A DNA stretch of 64,000 bases from Actinomadura formosensis NBRC 14204. Lineage in GTDB: Bacteria; Actinomycetota; Actinomycetes; Streptosporangiales; Streptosporangiaceae. Positions 17,281-25,510 of this stretch are shown piece after piece (positions within the stretch are counted from its first letter, which is position 1; each line of letters opens with the position of its first letter). The notes beneath the pieces are model-generated. The model saw only the letters and a list, made by a program, of their open reading frames with translations, was not told the DNA's origin and did not search any database. The stretch is taken from assembly GCF_001552155.1 (NCBI RefSeq), contig NZ_BCQQ01000004.1:33432-97431 (forward strand). Direction: 5' to 3'. Both the position numbers and the translations under genes were made by a program.

Positions 17281-18129
17281 TCAGCCCGGATGTATCTCCC
17301 CGCCGGCCGGTACGAGCGTCTGGCCGGTGTAGTAGGAGGACAGGCGGTTGGACGCGAAGAACACATAGGACGGCGCGATCTCGTCGGGATCGGCGTCACG
17401 TCCCATCGGTGCGTTCTTGCCGAAGCTCTCGACGCGTTCCTCGTCGAACGTCGCGGGAATGAGCGGTGTCCAGACCGGGCCGGGCGCGACGCAGTTGACG
17501 CGGATCTCCCGGTCCATGAGGTTCTGGGCGAGACTCGCCGCGAGGGACATCACGGCGCCCTTGCTCGCGGAGTAGTCGATGAGCGTCTTGTTGCCGCGCA
17601 GCCCGTTGATCGACCCGGTGATGATGATGGACGAGCCCGGCCCCATGTGGTCGAGGGCCTCCTGGACCGTCCAGAACACCGCGAACACGTTCACCTCGAA
17701 CGTCCGGCGGAGCTGCGCGTCGTCGATCTCCCGGACGTCCTTCACCGGCTCCTGTGTGCCGTGGTGCAGGACGAGCACGTCCAGCCCGCCGAGGTCGCGG
17801 ACGGTGTGCTCGACGACCTCGCGGCAGTGCCGCTCCTCGGCCATGTCGCCGCCGAACATGACGCAGCGCCGTCCCGCGGCCTCGACCAGGGACGCGGTGT
17901 GCCGGGCATCGTCGTCCTCCTCCAGGTACGTGATCGCGACATCGGCGCCCTCCTTGGCGAACGCGACCGCAGTGGCGCGCCCGATGCCGGAGTCGCCGCC
18001 GGTGATCAGCGCCCGGCGCCCTTGCAGCAGGTCGCTGCCGGTGTGGTCGCGCATCTCGTCGCGGGGTTCGGGTGCCATGTCCTCCGTCCGGCCGGGGTAG
18101 GACTGGCTCTGTGCGGGTCGCTCGCTCAT
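17281..18129 (-). CDS. SDR family oxidoreductase, YhdG/YhxC-like (282 aa)
   Basis: Short-chain dehydrogenase with a hydrophilic N-terminal extension (residues 1-38, MSERPAQSQSYPGRTEDMAP). The NAD(P) motif is ALITGGDSGIGRATAVAFA and the catalytic set is Ser in IIITGSING and Tyr-x-x-x-Lys in DYSASKGAV. The end TGQTLVPAGGEIHPG is typical of the glucose/ribitol dehydrogenase-like stress SDRs often called general stress protein 39. In its VLHHGTQ the usual NNAG motif reads LHHG, a real departure. Convergent with the phosphoesterase; about 190 bp between them appear empty. Confidence 0.87.
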   Translation of the reverse strand: MSERPAQSQSYPGRTEDMAPEPRDEMRDHTGSDLLQGRRALITGGDSGIGRATAVAFAKEGADVAITYLEEDDDARHTASLVEAAGRRCVMFGGDMAEERHCREVVEHTVRDLGGLDVLVLHHGTQEPVKDVREIDDAQLRRTFEVNVFAVFWTVQEALDHMGPGSSIIITGSINGLRGNKTLIDYSASKGAVMSLAASLAQNLMDREIRVNCVAPGPVWTPLIPATFDEERVESFGKNAPMGRDADPDEIAPSYVFFASNRLSSYYTGQTLVPAGGEIHPG

Positions 18130-18292
18130 GTGCAGGCGGGTGCCCGTGGCCGGGAGGGGCAAACGCGCCCCCTAGTGTGACCCATGGGTAACCACGCGCG
18201 CCCGTGATCGCCGGGGTGTGAGCGGTGCGTGCGACGCCGTCTGGATAGCATCACCCCGAACCACATTCGGTCCCTCACGTAAGGTGTCGCTT

Positions 18293-19066
18293 ATGGACCT
18301 GAACGGAGTTTCCGCCGTCGTATCCGGTGGCGCGAGCGGCCTCGGCGAGGCCACCGTCCGCGCGCTGGCCGCCGAAGGCGCCAAGGTGGTCGTCGCCGAC
18401 CTCAACGAGGACAAGGGCAAGGCCGTCGCCGACGAGGTCGGCGGCGTCTTCGTCAAGACGGACGTGTCGAACGAGGAGCAGGTGCAGGCCGCCGTCCAGG
18501 CCGCCGTCGACACCGGCGCCCCGCTGCGCGTCATCGTCAACAGCGCGGGCATCGGCTGGGCGTCGCGGACCGTGAACCGCGACGGCAGCCCGCACGACCT
18601 CGCGTCCTACGAGACCGTCATCCGGATCAACCTCATCGGCACCTTCAACCTGATGCGGATCGGCGCCGCCGCCATGGCCAAGACCGAGCCCGCCGACGCC
18701 GACGGCCAGCGCGGCGTGGTGATCAACACCGCGTCCGTCGCCGGCATCGAGGGGCAGACCGGGCAGGTCGCCTACTCGGCGTCCAAGGGCGGCATCATCG
18801 GCATGACGCTGCCCGCCGCGCGCGACCTCGCCGCGGTCGGCGTCCGGGTCAACACCGTCTGCCCCGGCATCATCGACACCCCGATCTACGGCGAGGGCGA
18901 GGGCGCGGAGGCGTTCAAGGCCAAGCTCGCCGCGCCCGTCCCGTTCCCGAAGCGGATGGGCAAGGCGTCGGAGTTCGCGCACCTCGTCAAGTCCCTGATC
19001 GAGAACGACTACATGAACGGCGAGACGATCCGCTTCGACGGCGGCATCCGCTTCCAGCCGAAGTGA
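18293..19066 (+). CDS. SDR 3-hydroxyacyl-CoA dehydrogenase-like protein (257 aa)
   Basis: Resembles type II 3-hydroxyacyl-CoA dehydrogenase (HSD17B10-like), oxidising 3-hydroxyacyl-CoA with NAD. Cofactor motif AVVSGGASGLGEATVRALA, NSAG motif VNSAGIGWAS, catalytic Ser in NTASVAGIEG and YxxxK in AYSASKGGI. The C-terminal GETIRFDGGIRF fits. The ATG at 18293 has AAGG nine bases upstream. It is seven bases from the following crotonase gene, so the two likely act in one beta-oxidation step sequence (hydration then oxidation). Confidence 0.88.
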   Translation: MDLNGVSAVVSGGASGLGEATVRALAAEGAKVVVADLNEDKGKAVADEVGGVFVKTDVSNEEQVQAAVQAAVDTGAPLRVIVNSAGIGWASRTVNRDGSPHDLASYETVIRINLIGTFNLMRIGAAAMAKTEPADADGQRGVVINTASVAGIEGQTGQVAYSASKGGIIGMTLPAARDLAAVGVRVNTVCPGIIDTPIYGEGEGAEAFKAKLAAPVPFPKRMGKASEFAHLVKSLIENDYMNGETIRFDGGIRFQPK

Positions 19067-19073
19067 GGCACGC

Positions 19074-19838
19074 ATGTCCGAAGCTGTTCTGACCGAGGAA
19101 GACGGCGCCGTCCTCATCGTCACCATCAACCGCCCCGAGGCCCGCAACGCGGTCAACGGCGAGGTGGCGAAGGGTCTCGCGGCGGCCGTGGACGAACTCG
19201 ACTCCCGCAAGGACCTGTCCATCGGCATCCTCACCGGCGCCGGCGGGACGTTCTGCGCGGGCATGGACCTCAAGGGCTTCCTGACCGGTGACAACCCGAC
19301 CGTCGAGGGCCGCGGGTTCGCCGGCATCACCGAGCGTCCGGCGGCCAAGCCGCTGATCGCCGCGGTCGAGGGCTACGCCCTGGCCGGCGGCTGCGAGGTC
19401 GCGCTGTCCTGCGACATGATCGTGGCCGCGCGGGACGCGCAGTTCGGGCTGCCCGAGCCGAAGCGCGGCCTCGTCGCGGGGGCCGGCGGCCTGCTGCGGC
19501 TGCCGCGGCGCATCCCGTTCCACATCGCCATGGAGATCGCCCTCACCGGCGACAAGTACCCGGCGGAGCGGATGGCCGAGGTGGGGCTCGTCAACCGGCT
19601 CGCCGAGCCGGGCGGCGCGCTCGCCGCGGCGAGGGAACTGGCCCTGAAGGTCGCCGAGAACGCCCCGCTGGCGCTCGCGGCGACCAAGAGGGTCATCGTC
19701 GAGTCCGCCGACTGGACGGCCGAGGAGGCGTGGAAGAAGCAGCAGGACATCATCCTGCCCGTCTTCACGTCCAAGGACGCCCAGGAGGGCCCGGCGGCGT
19801 TCGCCCAGAAGCGCAAGCCGAACTGGAAGGGCGAATAG
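19074..19838 (+). CDS. Crotonase/enoyl-CoA hydratase family protein (254 aa)
   Basis: Crotonase fold with oxyanion-hole segments GTFCAGMDLKGF and AVEGYALAGGCEVALSCDMI, and AFGLPEP-like strand QFGLPEPKRGLVAGAGGLLR. The second catalytic acid position reads PEPKRGL, so both the hydratase and isomerase classes remain possible. Full length for the family. Cotranscribed with the SDR gene seven bases upstream and followed by a hairpin terminator. Confidence 0.88.
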   Translation: MSEAVLTEEDGAVLIVTINRPEARNAVNGEVAKGLAAAVDELDSRKDLSIGILTGAGGTFCAGMDLKGFLTGDNPTVEGRGFAGITERPAAKPLIAAVEGYALAGGCEVALSCDMIVAARDAQFGLPEPKRGLVAGAGGLLRLPRRIPFHIAMEIALTGDKYPAERMAEVGLVNRLAEPGGALAAARELALKVAENAPLALAATKRVIVESADWTAEEAWKKQQDIILPVFTSKDAQEGPAAFAQKRKPNWKGE

Positions 19839-19851
19839 CCTCTCCCGTGCA

Positions 19852-19885
19852 GGACGCCCGGAACCGCCCGGTTCTGGGCGTCTTG
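19852..19885 (+). terminator. Intrinsic terminator after the crotonase gene
   Basis: GACGCCC ... GGGCGTC with an inner GAAC / GTTC stem, followed by TTG. It lies 14 bases after the stop codon. Confidence 0.75.
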
Positions 19886-20008
19886 ACGTCTGTGACCCAT
19901 GTGCCTGGTGCGTCCTGATCCGGCCGGATCGGGGGTTCCGCTTACCCGGAAGTAAGTAATGCCGTACTCTTTGGCGCACGCTTGCTGTGATCTTGGGAGT
20001 GGGAGCAT

Positions 20009-21085
20009 ATGAGACGCAACGCGGCGCTGGTGGCCGCCACCGCCCTGGCCTGCGGCGCCGGGACGGTCGCGCTGGCCGCCCCGGCGAACGCGGCCGGCTG
20101 GAGGAACATCTCCAGCGCGGCCCTGAGCTACAACGGCAGCCTCGACCGGGTCGACTTCGGCGCGAAGAACGCCGGATGGGCCGTCGGCGCCGCCGGCTCC
20201 TTCTTCAGCCCCCAAGCCAAGATCGTCCGGTGGACCGGCTCCGCCTGGGCCGCCGACAAGAGCCCGGTCGGCTTCACCCCGACCGACGTCGCCGTCTCCA
20301 GCGGGTCCAAGGCATGGATCATCGGCTACAACCTGGGCGGCACCCTCGGCCTCTACTGGAACGGCACCAAGTGGAGCCAGGTCGCCTACCCGATGGTGGG
20401 CTTCCCGACCGCCGTGTCCGCCGCCCCCGACGGCGCCGCCTACTCCATCGCCGGCGCCGACGCCGCCTCCGGCGGATTGAGCGCCGTCCTCCGCTGGACG
20501 GGCAGCGCGTGGGCCGAGACCAAGGTCCCACTGCCGGCGTCCTCGTCCATCACCGCGGTGGACGTCCGCGCCAAGAACGACGTGTGGCTCGCCGGCTCCA
20601 CGTCCGCCACCGGCACGTCCGTGACCGGCCTGGTGATGCACTTCAACGGCACGTCCTGGAAGAAGATCGACGTCCCCGGCTCCCTGGGCGTCCCCGGCTA
20701 CCAGGGCACCCTGCACCGCATCGTCGCCAACTCCCCGACGAACGTCTACGTCCTGCGCGTCCGGCAGAACGCCCAGATCACCAACGCGATCCAGCGCTAC
20801 AACGGCTCGACCTGGAAGACGGTCAGCACCCCGCTGAACGCGGCCGGCATCGGCCTGTCGTCCGACGCCAGGGGCGGTGTGGTCATGCTCCCGATCACCA
20901 CCGGGACCAAGACCCAGTACATGCACTACAACGGCTCGTCCTGGACGACCCTGAACGGCCCCGCCCGCACCGGCACCGTCCAGGCCACCGACGCCGACCC
21001 GCGCCCCGGCACCACCGCCATCGTGAGCGTCGGCACCGCCTCCCACCCCGACAAGAAGACCCCCTTCATCGAGTACTTCAGCTGA
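20009..21085 (+). CDS. Secreted propeller-like protein of unknown role (358 aa)
   Basis: Signal peptide of about 29 residues (ALVAATALACGAGTVALAAP, cut after ANAA). The mature protein repeats units ending in W-x-G-[ST]-x-W: VRWTGSAWAADKS, YWNGTKWSQV, LRWTGSAWAETK, HFNGTSWKKID, RYNGSTWKTVS and HYNGSSWTTLN. The spacing suggests a six- or seven-bladed beta-propeller such as Kelch or photosystem-stability-like folds. No catalytic motif is seen, so a cell-surface binding role is possible but unproven. It is preceded by a ~120-bp region holding an AAGTAAGTA motif. Confidence 0.75.
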   Translation: MRRNAALVAATALACGAGTVALAAPANAAGWRNISSAALSYNGSLDRVDFGAKNAGWAVGAAGSFFSPQAKIVRWTGSAWAADKSPVGFTPTDVAVSSGSKAWIIGYNLGGTLGLYWNGTKWSQVAYPMVGFPTAVSAAPDGAAYSIAGADAASGGLSAVLRWTGSAWAETKVPLPASSSITAVDVRAKNDVWLAGSTSATGTSVTGLVMHFNGTSWKKIDVPGSLGVPGYQGTLHRIVANSPTNVYVLRVRQNAQITNAIQRYNGSTWKTVSTPLNAAGIGLSSDARGGVVMLPITTGTKTQYMHYNGSSWTTLNGPARTGTVQATDADPRPGTTAIVSVGTASHPDKKTPFIEYFS

Positions 21086-21231
21086 CCCGACCCCGGACCT
21101 CCCGTCCCGCCCACCCGGCCGGACGGGCGTCCGCGTCCCCGGCCCCCACCCTTCGATCACGGTGCGCGGCGAACCCTAAGTGGAACGGGGGACTGCTAAG
21201 AGGCGCCGTTCCGCCGTCCGCCCAAGCGCGA

Positions 21232-21263
21232 CGATGCCCCCGGGAGGATTCCCGGGGGCATCG
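21232..21263. terminator. Perfect 14-bp hairpin terminator
   Basis: CGATGCCCCCGGGA / TCCCGGGGGCATCG with the loop GGAT. It sits 14 bases beyond the stop of the minus-strand 70-aa gene and 146 bp beyond the propeller gene, so it may serve both. Confidence 0.8.
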
Positions 21264-21277
21264 AAGAGCCGGAGTCG

Positions 21278-21490
21278 CTACCGCATCACGCCGTCGGACC
21301 TGGCGACCAGACGGGCCAGATGCCCGGCCATCTCCTCCTGGCGAGCGGCGATCTTGCCGATCTCGCCCAGCAGCAGATTGACGGCCGATCCCAACTCCTG
21401 CTTGAGGTGGTCCTTGGTGACCAGGTCCTTGAGGTCGTCCTTGGTGGCCAGGTCGGCCAGGGTGACCTGTTCCAGGGGCTTCGACACCAT
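21278..21490 (-). CDS. Small coiled-coil protein (70 aa)
   Basis: Hydrophilic, helix-rich protein with a heptad-like duplication (LADLATKDDLKDLVTKDHL) followed by GEIGKIAARQEEMAGHLARL. It resembles the short coiled-coil proteins found scattered in actinomycete and phage genomes, with no known function. The strong hairpin at its 3' end and a plausible GGAGAGG ribosome site before the ATG (minus strand AAGGAGAGGTAGCATC) support a real gene. Confidence 0.65.
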   Translation of the reverse strand: MVSKPLEQVTLADLATKDDLKDLVTKDHLKQELGSAVNLLLGEIGKIAARQEEMAGHLARLVARSDGVMR

Positions 21491-21678
21491 GACGGGATGC
21501 TACCTCTCCTTCAAGTTCCGGCACCTCCGCCGGACGGGGGGAAGCTCCATCCTCCCACACGTCGGGACTCTCCGTGTCCAAGTGATCACATAGAGCTTTG
21601 CTTTGTTGCCTGCGCGGAACCCTGTCGGACGCGGCTGCCATCCGGCGCCTGTTCGGGCGATGGCGGCTCGGGAGGGGG

Positions 21679-22104
21679 TCAGTCCCAGCGGGTGGAGCGT
21701 TGGCGTTTGACCGAGGAGCGGCGTTTCTTGTTCTCCAGGCGGCGCTCGTTGATTCCCCTCGGGACCTTCTTGGGGATGCGCTTCTTCGGGGGCGGGGCCG
21801 TCGCCTCGGCGAGGAGCGTCGCCAGGCGGGTGCGGGCGGCGTCCCGGTTGCGCTGCTGGGAGCGGTACTCCTCCGCGCGGATCGTGAGGACGCCGCGGAC
21901 GAGGCGGCCGGCGAGACGGTCCAGGGCGCGGGCTCGGAGGGGTTCGGGGAGGGACGGGGAGTTCGCGACGTCGAAGGAGAGTTCGGCGGCGGTGGCGCTG
22001 GTGTTGACGTGCTGCCCGCCCGGGCCCGAGGAGCGGGAGAAACGCCAGCTGAGCTCGGACTCGGGGATGGAGACCGAGCCGCGGACGTGGATCTGGCCGG
22101 GCAT
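21679..22104 (-). CDS. arfB: Alternative ribosome-rescue factor / peptidyl-tRNA hydrolase ArfB (141 aa)
   Basis: Class-I release-factor-like domain with the catalytic GGQ in SRSSGPGGQHVNTS (about residues 23-36) and the basic C-terminal tail (PPPKKRIPKKVPRG, ENKKRRSSVKRQRS) that enters the empty mRNA channel. It hydrolyses peptidyl-tRNA on stalled ribosomes without a stop codon. Length fits ArfB/YaeJ. It is divergent from the MpaB-type gene (79 bp between starts). Confidence 0.92.
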   Translation of the reverse strand: MPGQIHVRGSVSIPESELSWRFSRSSGPGGQHVNTSATAAELSFDVANSPSLPEPLRARALDRLAGRLVRGVLTIRAEEYRSQQRNRDAARTRLATLLAEATAPPPKKRIPKKVPRGINERRLENKKRRSSVKRQRSTRWD

Positions 22105-22183
22105 GTCCCCATTGTCGCAGGCAGGTGTGATCTTGTCGCTCGATTAACACCCCACTGGTGACAACTGCAAGTACTTACTTACA

Positions 22184-23017
22184 ATGATCGGCATGACCGA
22201 AGGACTCTTCCGGGACGGCGACCTCATCCGCGTCATCGCGCAGGAGGGCGCGCTCATCGCGGCGGGCGGGGCGGCCTCGCTGCTGCAGACGGCGCATCCC
22301 AAGGTGGCGCAGGGCGTGTACGACCACAGCTACACGGCGGACGATCCGCTCCGGCGCCTGCGCAACACGATGGGGTGGCTCTACACGGTGCAGTTCGGGA
22401 CGCGGGAGGAGGCCGAGACCCTCAGCGCGCTCGTCACGAAGGGACATGAGGCCATCACCGGACCCGGCTACGAGGCCAACGATCCCGAGTTGCAGGTGTG
22501 GGTCGCGTCCACGCTGTTCGCGGTGGCGACGCAGTTCTACCAGTTGCTGTTCCGCCGGACGTTCACCGAGGCCGAGCTTGCGGAGTTCTACGGGCAGAGC
22601 AAGGTCTACGCGACCATCCTGGGCTGCCCCGAGGAGCGGATGCCGGGGACCTACCGGGAGTTCCGCGCGTACTACGCGGACATGCTCAACGGCCTGGAGA
22701 TCAGCGACGCGTCGCGGGCGATCGCGGCGCGGGTGCTGCGCCCGAAGCTGCCCGGCGGGCCGCTGCACGCACCCGGTCTGATGGCGATCCGGCTGCTCAC
22801 GGCGGGGCTGACGCCGCCGCCGATCCGCGAGCAGTACGGGTGGAAGTGGGACGCGGGACGGGAGCGGCGGTTCCGGCTTCTCATCGCCGCGCTGGCCCTG
22901 GTGTATCCGCGGCTGCCGGTGCGGGTCCGGACGCTGCCGAGGGAGTACTACCTGCACTCGACGCGGCAGACGCTGGCCAAGATGAAGCGGAAGCCCGCGA
23001 TCGGGGTGCGGAGCTGA
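22184..23017 (+). CDS. Oxygenase MpaB family protein, DUF2236 (277 aa)
   Basis: DUF2236/MpaB domain protein, related to latex-clearing and MpaB oxygenases that use a haem. Family landmarks are GAASLLQTAHPKVAQGVYDHS with a His, VAATLFAVATQFYQLL-like WVASTLFAVATQFYQLLFRR, and YGQSKVYATILGCPEERMPG. The candidate haem-linked residues are the conserved His and Arg here. The ATG at 22184 is used, with ATG 22193 an alternative. No signal peptide. Its 5' region contains the sequence AAGTACTTACTTAC. Confidence 0.85.
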   Translation: MIGMTEGLFRDGDLIRVIAQEGALIAAGGAASLLQTAHPKVAQGVYDHSYTADDPLRRLRNTMGWLYTVQFGTREEAETLSALVTKGHEAITGPGYEANDPELQVWVASTLFAVATQFYQLLFRRTFTEAELAEFYGQSKVYATILGCPEERMPGTYREFRAYYADMLNGLEISDASRAIAARVLRPKLPGGPLHAPGLMAIRLLTAGLTPPPIREQYGWKWDAGRERRFRLLIAALALVYPRLPVRVRTLPREYYLHSTRQTLAKMKRKPAIGVRS

Positions 23018-23020
23018 ACG

Positions 23021-23050
23021 GCCGCGTGACCCGTGGAAGGGCCACGCGGC
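23021..23050. terminator. Terminator-like hairpin between convergent genes
   Basis: GCCGCGTG ... CACGCGGC with inner CCC / GGG, four bases after the MpaB-type stop. A poly-T run is lacking, which is common in high-GC actinomycetes. Confidence 0.5.
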
Positions 23051-23126
23051 GAAGCTGGCCAGGGCGCGGGCTCCCGGTTTCCGTCGAAACCGGGGCGCGC
23101 CCTGTACGACCACCTAAGCGCACTTT

Positions 23127-23143
23127 CCTGAACGTTTCCTGAA
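23127..23143. promoter_or_regulatory. 11-bp-phased direct repeat CCTGAA-N5-CCTGAA (downstream copy)
   Basis: CCTGAA at 23127 and 23138, exactly 11 bp apart, within TTTCCTGAACG-TTTCCTGAATG. The same pair with the same spacing occurs at 25469-25485 before the response-regulator gene. OmpR-family regulators commonly bind 11-bp direct repeats. The role of a copy downstream of the kinase gene is unclear. Confidence 0.4.
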
Positions 23144-23148
23144 TGCCG

Positions 23149-24690
23149 CTAGTCCTCGTCCATGGGGAGGACGACCCTGAACGTCGCCCCGCCGCCCGGA
23201 GCGGAGCCGGCCTCCACGAGCCCGTCGTGCGCGGCGACGATCGCGGCGACGATCGCGAGGCCGAGGCCGGTGCCGCCGTAGTCGCGGGAGCGGGCCTTGT
23301 CCGCCCGGTAGAACCGCTCGAAGACGCGTTCTGCCTGCTCAAGGGAGAGGCCGGGCCCCTCGTCCGCGACCGCGACGACCGCCGCCGGGGCGCCGCGCAG
23401 CGTGCCGGGGGCGAGCCGCACCTCGACCGGCGTGCCCCGCGGGGTGTGCGCGATCGCGTTGTTCAGCAGGTTGCCGATCACCTGGCGCAGCCGCGGTTCG
23501 TCCCCCCGCACCTGGTACGCCAGCCCTCCCTCGACCGAAAGGTCCATCTTGCGTTCGGGTGCAAGAACTCTCGCCTCCTGGACGGAGTCGGCCGCGACGG
23601 CGAGCAGATCGACCGGGCGCCGCTCGAACGGGCGCTGCCGGTCCAGCCGGGCGAGCAGCAGCAGGTCCTCCACGAGCAGCCCCATCCGGGACGCGGCCTC
23701 CTCGATGCGGCCGATCAGCCGGTCCAGTTCCGCCGGGCCGCGGGCCGCGCCCTGCCGGTAGAACTCGGCGAAACCGCGGATCGCGGTCAGCGGGGTGCGC
23801 AGCTCGTGGCCGGCGTCCGCGACGAACCGCCGCATCCGCTCCTCCGACCGCAGCGCCCTCTCCTGGGACCGCCGCGCCGCCGCCTCCGACTCGGCGCGGG
23901 CCCGGAACGCCGCCTCGATCTGCCCGAGCATCGTGTTCAGCGACCGGCCGAGCCTGCCCATCTCCGTTCGCGGATCACCTTCCGGGACACGCCGGGACAG
24001 GTCACCGGCCGCGATCGCGCCCGCGGTCTCCTCGACGGCCGCGAGCGGACGCAGGCTCGCCCGCACGACCCACACCCCCAGCGCGGCCAGCACGGCCAGC
24101 ACCAGCAGCCCCACGGTGGTGTCGATCACCACGAGCCGCCGGACGGTGCGGTCCACCTCGTCCAGGCTGAACGCCAGGATGAGTACGCCGCCGGGCAGCG
24201 GCTCGGCCAGGATGCGCCATTGTGAGCCGCGTGTTCCGGATACGGTGACCGGGCGGCCGATGTACTTGTTCAGGTTTGCCGGGAGTCGTGGACGGCCGGT
24301 CTCTCCCCATGCCGGGTTCTGGCCGAGTGCTCGTCCGTCGTCGGTGCGGACCTGCCCGTACATCTCGCTGGGGATGCGCACGACGATGTTGTCCTCGCCG
24401 CGCCGCAGTTGCGGGGCGGCCTGGCCGATCGCCCGTTCCACCGAGCCGCGCAGCTGGTCGTCGGTCCGCCCGATCAGGTACTGGCGCAGGACGGACGCGC
24501 CCGCCGCGCTCATCACCGTCATCCCGAGCGTGACCAGGACGAGCATGCCCGCGATCAGCTTGAGGCGCAGCGACGTCCGTCCCCATGACTGCGCCAGGGC
24601 GCGGCGCGGCGAGCGGGAGGGGCCGCGGGTGCCGGCCCGTTCCGGCGTCTCCGGCCGGGCCTGGGCGGACACCGGGACGCGGGTTTCCAT
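23149..24690 (-). CDS. Sensor histidine kinase with HAMP domain (513 aa)
   Basis: Membrane-bound sensor kinase. Transmembrane helix 1 is near residues 44-67 (LIAGMLVLVTLGMTVMSAAG) and an extracytoplasmic sensor of about 120 residues follows. Helix 2 (VIDTTVGLLVLAVLAALGVW) leads to HAMP (ASLRPLAAVEETAGAIAAGD). The HisKA phosphoacceptor is FVADAGHELRTPLTAIRGF, and the ATPase has N box LNNAIAHTPRG, G1 ADEGPGLS and G2 GGTGLGLAIV. The ATG overlaps the response-regulator stop (ATGA). The stimulus is unknown. CCTGAA repeats flank the operon on both sides. Confidence 0.93.
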   Translation of the reverse strand: METRVPVSAQARPETPERAGTRGPSRSPRRALAQSWGRTSLRLKLIAGMLVLVTLGMTVMSAAGASVLRQYLIGRTDDQLRGSVERAIGQAAPQLRRGEDNIVVRIPSEMYGQVRTDDGRALGQNPAWGETGRPRLPANLNKYIGRPVTVSGTRGSQWRILAEPLPGGVLILAFSLDEVDRTVRRLVVIDTTVGLLVLAVLAALGVWVVRASLRPLAAVEETAGAIAAGDLSRRVPEGDPRTEMGRLGRSLNTMLGQIEAAFRARAESEAAARRSQERALRSEERMRRFVADAGHELRTPLTAIRGFAEFYRQGAARGPAELDRLIGRIEEAASRMGLLVEDLLLLARLDRQRPFERRPVDLLAVAADSVQEARVLAPERKMDLSVEGGLAYQVRGDEPRLRQVIGNLLNNAIAHTPRGTPVEVRLAPGTLRGAPAAVVAVADEGPGLSLEQAERVFERFYRADKARSRDYGGTGLGLAIVAAIVAAHDGLVEAGSAPGGGATFRVVLPMDED

Positions 24691-25463
24691 CAGCCCGATC
24701 TCGACGGCTCACGCAGGACGTAACCCACGCCGCGCAGCGTGTGGATGAGGCGCGGCTCGGAATTGTCGACCTTGCGGCGCAGTGCGGACACGTACGACTC
24801 GACGATGCCCGCGTCGCCGCGGAAGTCGTAGTTCCACACGTGGTCGAGGATCTGCGCCTTGGACAGGACCCGCCCCGCGTTGGCCATGAAGTAGCGCAGC
24901 AGCTTGAACTCGGTCGGCGACAGCTGGATCGCGCGCCCGCCGCGCCACACCTCGTGGCTGTCCTCGTCCAGTTCCACGTCCGCGAACACCATGCGCGGCG
25001 GGGGATCGGTCACGCCGCCGCGGAACCGGCGCAGCACCGCGCGGATCCGGGCGATGACCTCCTCCAGGCTGAACGGCTTGGTGACGTAGTCGTCGCCGCC
25101 GATCGTCAGCCCCTTGATCCTGTCCTGCACGGCGTCCCGCGCGGTCAGGAACAGCACGGGCGTGTGGTCGCCGCCGGACCGCAGCCGCCGCGCGACGTCG
25201 AACCCGTCGATGTCGGGCAGCATCACGTCGAGGACGATCAGGTCCGGGCGGTGCCGCCGCGCCGACCGCACCGCGTCCGCCCCGTTGGTGGCCGTGATCA
25301 CGTCGAACCCGGTGAAGCGCAGGCTGCCGGCGAGAAGCTCCAGGATGTTGGGCTCGTCCTCGACGACGAGAAGGGTCGCCTCCGCCGTCGCCCTGCCGCC
25401 GCTGTTCGCCGTCCGTTCAGGCAATTGCACAGTCCCCCTCCGCATTGTCGCAGAGGATCCCAT
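24690..25463 (-). CDS. OmpR-family response regulator (257 aa)
   Basis: Receiver domain (LLVVEDEPNILELLAGSLR, phosphoacceptor Asp in LIVLDVMLPDIDG, switch Thr in VLFLTARD, Lys in YVTKPF) joined to a winged-helix DNA-binding domain (LSPTEFKLLRYFMANAGRVL, VESYVSALRRKVD, TLRGVGYVLRE). TcrX/TrcR-like in overall look. The ATG at 25463 is the longest start and ATG 25445 is possible. A TTCAGG-N5-TTCAGG repeat (as read on its strand) is just upstream and would suit autoregulation. Coupled to the kinase by a four-base overlap. Confidence 0.93.
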   Translation of the reverse strand: MGSSATMRRGTVQLPERTANSGGRATAEATLLVVEDEPNILELLAGSLRFTGFDVITATNGADAVRSARRHRPDLIVLDVMLPDIDGFDVARRLRSGGDHTPVLFLTARDAVQDRIKGLTIGGDDYVTKPFSLEEVIARIRAVLRRFRGGVTDPPPRMVFADVELDEDSHEVWRGGRAIQLSPTEFKLLRYFMANAGRVLSKAQILDHVWNYDFRGDAGIVESYVSALRRKVDNSEPRLIHTLRGVGYVLREPSRSG

Positions 25464-25468
25464 TCCAA

Positions 25469-25485
25469 CCTGAACGCCCCCTGAA
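25469..25485. promoter_or_regulatory. 11-bp-phased direct repeat CCTGAA-N5-CCTGAA (promoter copy)
   Basis: CCTGAA at 25469 and 25480, five bases upstream of the response-regulator start. The same motif and phasing recur at 23127-23143 beyond the kinase gene. A likely operator for the OmpR-type regulator encoded here. Confidence 0.5.
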
Positions 25486-25510
25486 AGCCCAGGGAGGCGT
25501 AGGGGCGGGC

